Shown here piece after piece: positions 51,715-59,613 of a stretch of DNA of 64,000 nucleotides. How positions within the stretch are numbered: the first letter of the stretch is position 1; each line of letters opens with the position of its first letter. The notes below the pieces were generated by a model. That model did not search any database. It saw only the letters and a list, made by a program, of their open reading frames with translations, and was not told where the DNA came from. Source of the stretch: Muribaculaceae bacterium (GTDB lineage: Bacteria > Bacteroidota > Bacteroidia > Bacteroidales > Muribaculaceae); contig JAEETL010000001.1 of assembly GCA_016290325.1 (NCBI GenBank), positions 1 to 64,000 on the forward strand, written 5' to 3'. The translations under genes were made by a program, and so were the position numbers.

Positions 51715-54700
51715 TTAAATGCTCTCTAAGTGTGTGATGGTGCGCAGGATGCCCAACGCGTCGCTCACCGAGCCGATACCGCCCACGATGACGCTGCGGC
51801 GGTTGTTTTTCTGGCTCAGGTTGCACCGCTTGGGGTTGTTATAGACATAATTCAGGATGCGTCCAAAAGCGGGTGACTGGTAATAGGCCTTGTTTTCTTC
51901 GCCCACCAAGAACAGGTGCATGCGCCCCTGACGGATGACCAGTTTCTCGATGCCCAATCGGCGTGCAGTGCGGCGCAGTGGCACGATACGGATGAGTTCG
52001 CTCGCCATTTCGGGAATCTTGCCGAAGCGGTCCACCATGCGCTCCTCGAAGGCCTCGACCTGATCATCGGTCTCCATATTGTCGAGTTCGCGGTAGAGTG
52101 TGATGCGTTCATTCTCCTGGGGAACGTAGCTGGCAGGGAACATCAGTTCCAGGTCGGTGTCCACCACGCAGTCGGTGACAAACTCGGTGTTATCCTCTTG
52201 GGTATCGGTGTCAGGTGAGGTGAACATGGCTGCAAATTCCTCGGTGCGCAGTTCGGTGACGGCTTCTTTCAGGACGCGCTGATAGGTCTCGTAGCCCAAA
52301 TCGGCGATGAAACCGCTCTGTTCGGCCCCCAACAGGTTGCCGGCTCCACGGATGTCGAGGTCCTGCATGGCGATCTGGATGCCAGAGCCGAGGTCGCTGA
52401 AACTCTCGATGGCCTGCAATCGCCGGCGCGCGTCGGTACTCAAGGGTTTTCCTGACGGTACGAGCAGGTAACAGAAGGCCTTGCGGCTGCTGCGTCCCAC
52501 GCGTCCGCGCAACTGGTGCAGGTCGCTCAGTCCGTAGCGGTCGGCGTTATTGATGATGATGGTATTGACATTGGGCATGTCGATGCCATTCTCGATGATG
52601 GTGGTCGCCAGCAGCACGTCATAGTCATGGTTGCCAAAGTCAATGATGATTTGCTCAAGACGTTCAGGCGGCATTTGTCCATGTCCCACAGCGACGCGTG
52701 CATCGGGCACGACGCGGTGAATCATGTTCTCGAGGGTCTCGAGTTGCTCGATGCGATGGTTGACAAAAAACACCTGTCCGTTGCGTGACAGCTCAAAGTT
52801 GATAGCCTCGGCAACGATGTCATCGTTGAGCGTGCCCACGGTCGTGAGGATGGGATAGCGGTTGGCTGGTGGCGTGGTCAGGGTGCTTAGGTCACGGGCA
52901 CCCATGAGCGAGAACTGCAGCGTGCGCGGGATGGGTGTAGCGCTCATCGTGAGCGTGTCCACGTTGAGTTTCATCTGCTTGAGTTTATCCTTGACGGCGA
53001 CTCCGAACTTTTGTTCCTCGTCAACAACCAGCAGGCCCAGGTCCTTGAATTGCACCGTTTTGCCGATGAGTTTGTGGGTGCCGATGAGGATGTCGATTTT
53101 GCCCTCCTTGAGGTCGGCGAGTAACTGCTTCACCTCTTTGGGCTTGCGGGCACGGCTCAGGTAATCGACACGCACGGGGAAATCGTGCAACCGCTCGCTG
53201 AAGGTGCGCCAGTGCTGGAAGGCCAACACCGTCGTTGGCACGAGTACGGCGGTCTGCTTGCCGTCGATGGCGGCCTTGAAGGCGGCGCGCACGGCAATCT
53301 CGGTCTTGCCGAAACCCACATCGCCGCAAATGAGGCGGTCCATGGGTTTGTCGCTCTCCATGTCGGCCTTGACGGCCTGGGTGGCAGTGAACTGGTCGGG
53401 AGTGTCCTCATAAATGAATGAGGCTTCCAATTCCTGCTGCAGGTAACCGTCGGGAGTGTAGGCGAAGCCTTTTTGCTCGCGGCGGGCGGCATACAGGCGG
53501 ATGAGTTCGCGTGCGATGTCCTTGAGGCGGCTCTTGGTGCGCGCCTTCATTTTGGCCCATGCGTTGGAGCCCAGTCGGTTCAGGCGTGGCGACTCACCCT
53601 CCTTGCTGCGGTATTTCGAGAGTTTGTGCAGCGAGTGGATGGAGACATAGGCCTCATCGCCGTTCAGGTAGGTGAGCTTGATCATCTCCTGGGGCGTGCC
53701 GTTGATGCTGGTGCGCAACAGGCCACCGAACTTGCCTACGCCCAGGTCCTCGTGGACGATGTAATCGCCTTTCTCGATTTGGTTGAGCTCCTTGAGCGAG
53801 AGTGCCAGTTTGCCCGAACGGGCGCGTTCGCTCTTGAGGTTGTACTTGTGAAAACGGTCAAATATCTGATGGTCGGTGAAGACACACACCTTGAGGTCAT
53901 CATCGACGAAGCCCTCGTGCAGCGTGCGCAGCACGGGCTCAAAGGTGATGTCGTCGCCGCGGTCATCAAAGATGTTGCGCAGGCGCTCAATCTGCTTGGC
54001 GCTGTCGCTCAGGATGAACAGGCGATAACCGCGGGCGATGAAGTCGCTGAACGATTGCCCGATGAGGTCAAAGTTCTTGTGGTAGATGCCTTGTGGCTTG
54101 AGGTGAAGCGAGAGGTGCTTCACGCCGCGCTCGGGCATTGCCTCGCCCTCGGTGAAGTCGATGCGCCGCAACTGGTCCAGACGGCTGATGAACAAGTCGG
54201 CGTCGACTACCTTGCCAGTGGCTTGGGTGTCGCCCTCGTCGGCGATGAGGGCGCTCACCGACATGCCCTCGGCCGCAATCTCGCGGATGCGTGAGGTGAG
54301 CCATTGACGACTGTGGCACAGCACGATGGTTTCATCTCCCACATAGTCGAGCAGCGACACGTTATCCTCCCTGCCGCCACCGCTAGGGGCGTTGTTGAGG
54401 ATGCTGATCTGGTCTAAATGTTCCTCGCTAAGTTGCGTTTCGACGTTAAAAGTGCGTATGCTGTCGATGTCATCACCCCAAAAGTCGATGCGGTAAGGCA
54501 ACTCGTTGCTAAAGGAGAACACGTCGAGGATTGAGCCGCGTACGCTGTACTGGCCGGGCTCATACACATAGTCGGTCGCCTTGAAGCCCAACTCGCGCAG
54601 GCGTGCCGTGGTCTCGCTCAGGTCGGCTGTGCCGCCCGTCTTCATGTGGATCGTGCTTGCCTGCACGTCCTCGCGGCGGCGTACACGTTCGGCAAGCGCC

Positions 54701-55071
54701 TCAGGGAAGGTGACCACCCAGCGCACCTCCTTGTCGTCAAACCAGCGGTTCAGCACCTCGGTACGCAGGATCTCGTTGGGCGCGTCCACTTGGCCGTACT
54801 TGATGTCGCGCTTATAACCCGAGGGGAAGATGAGCACTTGCTTGTCGCCTGCCAGCTGGCACAGGTCGTTGTACATGTAGCCCGCCTCGTCCAGGTCGTT
54901 CATGACGATCAGGTAAGGGCAGTCTTGCCGAGGCAGCCCGGCAAACAGCATTGCCGCGCTGGACCCCGCCAGCCCGTCAATCACGGCATTACCACTCGCA
55001 GCCAGCAGTTTTTTGATTGCCGCCGTCCGTACCTTGCCGTTGACCAACTCACATAAATCTTTAATTTCCAT
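51715..55071 (-). CDS. mfd: Transcription-repair coupling factor
   Basis: 1118 aa, full length. UvrB-homology N-terminal region (YNDLCQLAGDKQVLIFPSGY), RNA-polymerase interaction domain (LNQIEKGDYIVHEDLGVGKF), then the RecG-like translocase with Walker A LICGDVGFGKTEIAVRAAF, DEEQ box LLVVDEEQKFGV, motif III TLTMSATPIPRTLQ and QLRGRVGRS. The TRCF C-terminal domain spans about 1000-1110. Mfd removes stalled RNA polymerase and recruits UvrA. Downstream of the S41 protease gene, codirectional (90-bp gap). Confidence 0.97.
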   Translation of the reverse strand: MEIKDLCELVNGKVRTAAIKKLLAASGNAVIDGLAGSSAAMLFAGLPRQDCPYLIVMNDLDEAGYMYNDLCQLAGDKQVLIFPSGYKRDIKYGQVDAPNEILRTEVLNRWFDDKEVRWVVTFPEALAERVRRREDVQASTIHMKTGGTADLSETTARLRELGFKATDYVYEPGQYSVRGSILDVFSFSNELPYRIDFWGDDIDSIRTFNVETQLSEEHLDQISILNNAPSGGGREDNVSLLDYVGDETIVLCHSRQWLTSRIREIAAEGMSVSALIADEGDTQATGKVVDADLFISRLDQLRRIDFTEGEAMPERGVKHLSLHLKPQGIYHKNFDLIGQSFSDFIARGYRLFILSDSAKQIERLRNIFDDRGDDITFEPVLRTLHEGFVDDDLKVCVFTDHQIFDRFHKYNLKSERARSGKLALSLKELNQIEKGDYIVHEDLGVGKFGGLLRTSINGTPQEMIKLTYLNGDEAYVSIHSLHKLSKYRSKEGESPRLNRLGSNAWAKMKARTKSRLKDIARELIRLYAARREQKGFAYTPDGYLQQELEASFIYEDTPDQFTATQAVKADMESDKPMDRLICGDVGFGKTEIAVRAAFKAAIDGKQTAVLVPTTVLAFQHWRTFSERLHDFPVRVDYLSRARKPKEVKQLLADLKEGKIDILIGTHKLIGKTVQFKDLGLLVVDEEQKFGVAVKDKLKQMKLNVDTLTMSATPIPRTLQFSLMGARDLSTLTTPPANRYPILTTVGTLNDDIVAEAINFELSRNGQVFFVNHRIEQLETLENMIHRVVPDARVAVGHGQMPPERLEQIIIDFGNHDYDVLLATTIIENGIDMPNVNTIIINNADRYGLSDLHQLRGRVGRSSRKAFCYLLVPSGKPLSTDARRRLQAIESFSDLGSGIQIAMQDLDIRGAGNLLGAEQSGFIADLGYETYQRVLKEAVTELRTEEFAAMFTSPDTDTQEDNTEFVTDCVVDTDLELMFPASYVPQENERITLYRELDNMETDDQVEAFEERMVDRFGKIPEMASELIRIVPLRRTARRLGIEKLVIRQGRMHLFLVGEENKAYYQSPAFGRILNYVYNNPKRCNLSQKNNRRSVIVGGIGSVSDALGILRTITHLESI

Positions 55072-55161
55072 AGTGGTAATCAGATACTTTCTTAATGACC
55101 TCCCGCAAATGGGTCGCTGGGACTAATCGGTCATATGGAGATCATTGGGAGTTGGCGGGAA

Positions 55162-56880
55162 TTAGCGTTTTTTCTTGCTTTTCTTGGAGGTGATATTGAG
55201 GATGCGGTTGTACTCGCCAGGTTTGTTGAACATCTCCTGGGCCTTGTCGAGGCACTCGTCGATTTTGATGCCGTTCTGGACCTGGCCGCGCTGGTAATAG
55301 AGGCGGTCCATAATCTCCTGTGAGAGCAGGGTGGAGATATCGCGACGGTGCAGGTCGAGGTCGTGGTCGAGGTTGTGCTTGAGCATCTGCTCCAGGCGGT
55401 CAAACTGGGCGGCGGTGGAGTCGTTCATGTAGCCCTCGGTGGTCGCGGTCTTGCGCAGGGTGGCGAGCTGTTGCTCACACACCTTGTCATATTCAAACTT
55501 GGCGGGGTCAATAAATGCCTTGAATTCGTTGAAGATCTCGTCGGTGATCTCAAAGTCGGCGGGATTGGGAATCTCGTCGCGGTGCTGGGCGACGTACTTG
55601 GTGGCAAAGTCAAAGTCCCACTGGTCGCGCATGATGTTATAGACGATGCGCTTGAGTTCGCGGGGCTCAATCTTGATGTCGGGGGTGATGCCACCGCCGC
55701 CATGCACCTCGCGTCCGTGGGCAGTGTGGAAAATCTGAGCGATGCTATCGGCTGCGCTGGTCTTCTTATAAGATCCGTCGGCGTTGCGGTTGCCATAGTC
55801 CACCTCCTGGATGAGTCGTCCGCTGGGGATGTAGTACTTGGCGATGGTGACCTTGAGCATTCCGTCATAGGGGAGGGTGCGTGTGGACTGCACCAGTCCC
55901 TTGCCAAAAGAACGGCTGCCGATGATGACCGCACGGTCCAAATCCTGAAGTGCACCGGCGGTGATCTCACTGGCGCTGGCCGACCCGCCGTCGATGAGGA
56001 CGGCTAGGGGAATGTCGGTGTCAACGGGATCGACAGTGGTCTTGTAGGTGCGCTCGCTGGATTTGTCGCGACCGCGCATGACCAGCACTTGTGTGCCCTT
56101 GGGGACAAAGTAGCCGACAATCTGTATGGCACCCTCAACGATGCCGCCGCCATTGCTGCGCAGGTCAAGGACGATATTTTTCACGCGCGGGTCTTTCTTC
56201 AGCTCGATGAGGGCGTCGCGCACCTGTTGTGCCGACTTCTCGTTGAAGGTACTCAAGCTGATGTAGCCGATATTGTCGCGTGTGACGCCATAATAGGGCA
56301 CGGGGTTGACGCTGATGGTCTCACGGGTGAGGTTAAAGGTCTTGACGCTGTCCTCGTCCCAAGGGCGCACTACCTGCACCGTCAAGCGCGTGTTGGCCTG
56401 GCCCTTGAGTCGCTTGCTCACTTGATCGCTCGTCCACCCGGTTGTGCTGTCGTTGTCGATCATGATGATGCGGTCACCGGTGCGTATTCCCGCCCGAGCC
56501 GCAGGGCTTCCCTCATAGGGTCCGCTGATATAGACACCCTTAACACCATTGACCGTGCGCTCCATGATATAGCTACCGATGCCGCCATACTCGCCGGTGC
56601 TGATGGTCATGAAGTCATCGGCTTCCTTGGCGGGAATGTACTCGGTGTAGGGGTCGATGTCGTCGAGCATCGCGTTGATGGCGTTCTCGATGGTCTTTTG
56701 GGCATCGATGGTGTCGACATAGAACGTGTTCAATTCCTTGTACAGCGTATTGAAGATGTCGAGACTGCGTGCAACGGCTGCATCATCGTTCACCGCCTTG
56801 TCGGTGTCGGCAAGCGCTGTGGGAACGGCAAGACACAAGGCCACGCATCCCCAAGCGAAATATTTAAGCGTCTTTTTCAT
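55162..56880 (-). CDS. S41-family carboxy-terminal processing peptidase (CtpA-like)
   Basis: 572 aa. Signal peptide, N-terminal helical domain (FNTLYKELNTFYVDTIDAQK), PDZ domain (about 85-175, SGPYEGSPAARAGIRTGDRI) and the S41 protease core with catalytic Ser in IDGGSASASEITAGAL and Lys in SRSFGKGLVQ. The C-terminal region (about 400-572) is typical of Bacteroidetes homologues. It acts in the periplasm on C-termini of envelope proteins. Upstream gene of mfd on the same strand. Confidence 0.95.
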   Translation of the reverse strand: MKKTLKYFAWGCVALCLAVPTALADTDKAVNDDAAVARSLDIFNTLYKELNTFYVDTIDAQKTIENAINAMLDDIDPYTEYIPAKEADDFMTISTGEYGGIGSYIMERTVNGVKGVYISGPYEGSPAARAGIRTGDRIIMIDNDSTTGWTSDQVSKRLKGQANTRLTVQVVRPWDEDSVKTFNLTRETISVNPVPYYGVTRDNIGYISLSTFNEKSAQQVRDALIELKKDPRVKNIVLDLRSNGGGIVEGAIQIVGYFVPKGTQVLVMRGRDKSSERTYKTTVDPVDTDIPLAVLIDGGSASASEITAGALQDLDRAVIIGSRSFGKGLVQSTRTLPYDGMLKVTIAKYYIPSGRLIQEVDYGNRNADGSYKKTSAADSIAQIFHTAHGREVHGGGGITPDIKIEPRELKRIVYNIMRDQWDFDFATKYVAQHRDEIPNPADFEITDEIFNEFKAFIDPAKFEYDKVCEQQLATLRKTATTEGYMNDSTAAQFDRLEQMLKHNLDHDLDLHRRDISTLLSQEIMDRLYYQRGQVQNGIKIDECLDKAQEMFNKPGEYNRILNITSKKSKKKR

Positions 56881-57015
56881 TCTTATAGATGTATTTGGCT
56901 GCGAAAATACTACTATTCCCCGAGATTGAGCGATTTTGGGCGATAAAAAAACCTTTTAAAGATGAAAATTTTCAAGTTTTTTCATTTTTTTATTGCACAG
57001 TTCAAATTTTGGTAC

Positions 57016-57023
57016 TAACTTTG
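57016..57023 (+). promoter_or_regulatory. -7 box TAACTTTG of the tRNA-Asn pair
   Basis: TAACTTTG with an ATTG at 56992-56995 exactly 20 bp upstream, 42 bp before the first tRNA. Confidence 0.65.
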
Positions 57024-57065
57024 CACCGCATTTTTCGGCAGGGTTTGCCGCAAGTATGCATTCAA

Positions 57066-57139
57066 GCTTCTTTAGCTCAGTTGGTTAGAGCATCTGACTG
57101 TTAATCAGGGGGTCCTTGGTTCAAGTCCAAGAAGAAGCG
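57066..57139 (+). tRNA. tRNA-Asn (anticodon GTT), copy 1
   Basis: 74 nt cloverleaf: acceptor GCTTCTT / AAGAAGC, D-arm AGCTCAGTTGGTTAGAGC, anticodon arm TCTGA-CTGTTAA-TCAGG with GTT, T-arm CTTGG-TTCAAGT-CCAAG, discriminator G. No encoded CCA. Followed after 25 bp by an identical copy. Confidence 0.97.
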
Positions 57140-57164
57140 CGAGGTAACATAATGGATAAGTGAT

Positions 57165-57238
57165 GCTTCTTTAGCTCAGTTGGTTAGAGCATCTGACTGT
57201 TAATCAGGGGGTCCTTGGTTCAAGTCCAAGAAGAAGCG
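57165..57238 (+). tRNA. tRNA-Asn (anticodon GTT), copy 2
   Basis: Identical to copy 1 over all 74 nt, 25 bp downstream, and directly followed by a terminator, so the two are made as one transcript. Confidence 0.97.
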
Positions 57239-57274
57239 CCAAAAACGAGACTACGTGAGTAGCCTCGTTTTTGG
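57239..57274 (+). terminator. Terminator of the tRNA-Asn transcript
   Basis: Stem CCAAAAACGAG / CTCGTTTTTGG with an inner CTAC/GTAG helix, beginning one base after the second tRNA. Confidence 0.85.
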
Positions 57275-57359
57275 TTATATGTGGTTGCATACCCGCGTTG
57301 ATTATCGCACCTTAAGCGGCAAAAAACATGAAATGTGCAGTGATTCGGGAAAATAGTTG

Positions 57360-57367
57360 TAACTTTG
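57360..57367 (+). promoter_or_regulatory. -7 box TAACTTTG upstream of the AGCS symporter
   Basis: TAACTTTG 31 bp before the start codon; fits the consensus. Confidence 0.6.
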
Positions 57368-57397
57368 GGCGGAAATTCAAACTAAAAATCAAAGATT

Positions 57398-58765
57398 ATG
57401 GGAGACATGCTGGAGAGATTGAGTGACTGGATTGTGGCTGCTAGCGACGCCGTTTGCGGCTATCCTGAGTTTTTCCTGCTGATAGGTGGCGGGTTGTTCC
57501 TGTTCATCTATTCGGGAGCGGTATCAATCAGGCGCCTGCCGCGGGCATTAAGGGTATTGCGAGAGAAGCAGGCGAGCGACAGCGGCAAGCAGTCAGGACA
57601 GATCAGCTCGGTACAGGCGCTGCTGAGTGCCATCGCTGCGACGGTGGGCATGGGCAACATCGCTGGTGTGGCTATCGCCCTGTCGATTGGTGGCCCAGGC
57701 ACGGTCTTCTGGATGTGGGTCAGCGCTCTGGTGGGCATGGCGACCAAATTCTTTGAGGGAACATTATCTATTATGTATAAGGGACGCGACAGTGCCGGTG
57801 AGGTACAAGGCGGTCCCATGTATATCATTACCCAGGGCTTGGGCAAGAAATGGAAACCGCTGGCTGTGGCATTCTCGATATTCGGTCTTGTTGGCACGCT
57901 GTGTTTCATGCAGGCCAACCAGCTTGTGGAGTCGGTAACGACGGTATTCACCACGCCTATGGGCATTGAGAACACAATAACGCTTCGCTTCATTATGGGT
58001 GTGGTTATGGTGTTGATTGTTGGTGCGGTCATTTTAGGTGGCATCAAGCGTATCGCCCTGTTGGCATCGCGCATCGTGCCCGTGATGGTTGTGCTCTACC
58101 TGGTGATGGTGCTGGTGATTATGGCGCTGAATTTCAGGGAAATTCCTGGCGTGTTTGGCAAGATTTTCGAGAGCGCCTTTGACATGCGGGCAGGCTTCGG
58201 TGCCTTTGCTTATGTAGCACTGACGGGCGCGCGCCGCGCGGCTTTTGTCAACGAGGCTGGCGTGGGTACCGCCTCGATGATGCATGGTGCGAGCAAGAAC
58301 ACCGACCCCATTCGCGAGGGCCTCATCGCCATGCTGGGTCCCGCCATCGACTCGGGACTGGTTTGCACCTTGACATCCATTCCCATTATTATTGCCGGCA
58401 ACTATGTGGGCCTAACCGATCCCAAGGGCCTTTATGTAGCCTTGGGAGCATGGGGACAGCTGTTACCCGGTATTGGACAACTGTTGCTGATGGCCATCGT
58501 GTTCTTCTTTGCCTTCTCAACGATGTTCTCCTATAGCTACTATGGTCAAAAGTGCACCAATTACCTCTTTGGCGCCCACAACGTCAAGTGGTATAACTAC
58601 TACTACCTGGCGATGATAGTTGTCGCTGCAGTGATTCCCCTCAAGACCATGGTGAGCATCATGGACCTCGCTTTCGCGCTGATGGCCCTATGCACCATGT
58701 TCACCATTATCGCGCTCTCACCCAGAGTGAAGCGCTTGATGAAGGAGTATTTCAATAACAAATAA
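57398..58765 (+). CDS. Sodium:alanine/glycine symporter (AGCS family)
   Basis: 455 aa. About ten to eleven TMs and the AGCS signatures: SVQALLSAIAATVGMGNIAG (Na+/substrate site), IGGPGTVFWMWVSALVGMAT, GGPMYIITQGLG, ARRAAFVNEAGVGTASMMHG and FAFSTMFSYSYYGQKC. Imports small neutral amino acids with Na+. Monocistronic with its own promoter; no genes for amino-acid metabolism nearby. Confidence 0.95.
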   Translation: MGDMLERLSDWIVAASDAVCGYPEFFLLIGGGLFLFIYSGAVSIRRLPRALRVLREKQASDSGKQSGQISSVQALLSAIAATVGMGNIAGVAIALSIGGPGTVFWMWVSALVGMATKFFEGTLSIMYKGRDSAGEVQGGPMYIITQGLGKKWKPLAVAFSIFGLVGTLCFMQANQLVESVTTVFTTPMGIENTITLRFIMGVVMVLIVGAVILGGIKRIALLASRIVPVMVVLYLVMVLVIMALNFREIPGVFGKIFESAFDMRAGFGAFAYVALTGARRAAFVNEAGVGTASMMHGASKNTDPIREGLIAMLGPAIDSGLVCTLTSIPIIIAGNYVGLTDPKGLYVALGAWGQLLPGIGQLLLMAIVFFFAFSTMFSYSYYGQKCTNYLFGAHNVKWYNYYYLAMIVVAAVIPLKTMVSIMDLAFALMALCTMFTIIALSPRVKRLMKEYFNNK

Positions 58766-58824
58766 CATTAGTTTACCACTTAACACACTGACATTCATCT
58801 AATTATAATACACAAAGCTTTGGA

Positions 58825-58999
58825 GGGTGTGTCATAATTGATCTGCTGGATTTATAACCGCCCTTCGGGCGGGAAATTAAAACAAATTTTGTATTAAAAT
58901 TAGAACAAATAAAATTTTTATTTATTTTTTTAAATAATTTGTTTAAATTTCTCGGCCGTAGGCCGATATATGTAGCGACATTGCAATTATGACACACCC
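58825..58999. mobile_element. 175-bp MITE-like element with 16-bp perfect terminal inverted repeats
   Basis: GGGTGTGTCATAATTG (58825-58840) and its exact complement (58984-58999) bound an AT-rich core with two inner GC hairpins (CCGCCCTTCGGGCGG at about 58859-58873 and TCGGCCGTAGGCCGA at about 58953-58967). No transposase is encoded and no clear target-site duplication is visible. Best read as a non-autonomous miniature transposable element or a long palindromic repeat. Confidence 0.55.
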
Positions 59000-59030
59000 G
59001 CTTGTTGGGCGCTACTAACACACCTCACGG

Positions 59031-59052
59031 GAGACGCAAGATATTGCGTCTC
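59031..59052. repeat. Perfect hairpin GAGACGCAA / TTGCGTCTC downstream of ribH
   Basis: 9-bp perfect stem with a 4-nt loop, 32 bp past the ribH stop. It may terminate ribH, but lacks a T-run; it looks more like an interspersed palindrome. Confidence 0.55.
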
Positions 59053-59083
59053 TACTCATTATAAACAGGAAACAAATAGTTTT

Positions 59084-59575
59084 TTATCGGCTGAAGTGAC
59101 GGGCGAAGTGGGCCATCTTGATGGCCGCTTCGGCAGCTTCGGTGCCCTTGTTGCACAAGGCTCCACCGGCGCGATCCAGTGCCTGTTGCATGTCGTCACA
59201 GGTGAGGACACAGAAGATGACGGGCACGTCCTGTGTGGCGTTGAGGTAGGCGCAGCCCTGTGTGGCATTCTCACACACATAATCGAAGTGAGGCGTGCCG
59301 CCACGGATGACGCAGCCAATCATGATCACAGCGTCGTAGCGTCCGCTGTGAGCCATCTGTGCGGCGCCAAAGGTGAGTTCCACTGTTCCGGGCACGTGGG
59401 CAACGGTGATGTCCTCATAACCTTCCTGCTTGAAAAGGTCAATGGCACCCTGAAGCAGGGCTCCTGTTATCTGGTCGTTCCACTCGGCGCAGACGATGCC
59501 CACAGTAAGACCATCCACGTGGGGTAGGGTGTGGAGGGCGGTATTGCCCTCGATTTTATTGAGTTGGGTTGACAT
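59084..59575 (-). CDS. ribH: 6,7-dimethyl-8-ribityllumazine synthase
   Basis: 163 aa, full length. Penultimate step of riboflavin synthesis. Signatures: VGIVCAEWNDQI, VAHVPGTVELTFGAAQMA, GCVIRGGTPHFDYVCEN, PVIFCVLTCDDMQQALDRAG and KGTEAAEAAIKMA. It lies 38 bp after the TPR-GDPD gene on the same strand; a TPR gene in front of ribH is a known Bacteroidales arrangement. Confidence 0.97.
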   Translation of the reverse strand: MSTQLNKIEGNTALHTLPHVDGLTVGIVCAEWNDQITGALLQGAIDLFKQEGYEDITVAHVPGTVELTFGAAQMAHSGRYDAVIMIGCVIRGGTPHFDYVCENATQGCAYLNATQDVPVIFCVLTCDDMQQALDRAGGALCNKGTEAAEAAIKMAHFARHFSR

Positions 59576-59613
59576 TTCTTGATGGATGTTATAGTCCTAA
59601 AGGACTATGAAAG

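Larger units (their letters stand above)
58766..59083. other. Intergenic region holding the MITE-like element
   Basis: 318 bp: the MITE-like element (58825-58999), then a perfect hairpin (59031-59052). No gene is supported; an ORF across the element is produced by its own inverted repeat. Confidence 0.6.

Noticed and set aside
57066-57238. Two identical 74-bp blocks separated by 25 bp, CRISPR-like at first sight
   Set aside because: Both fold as complete tRNA-Asn cloverleafs; there are only two units and the repeats are longer than the spacer.
58803-59021. 72-aa ORF across the MITE-like element
   Set aside because: Most of it is generated by the inverted repeat and its AT-rich core; no domain is recognised.
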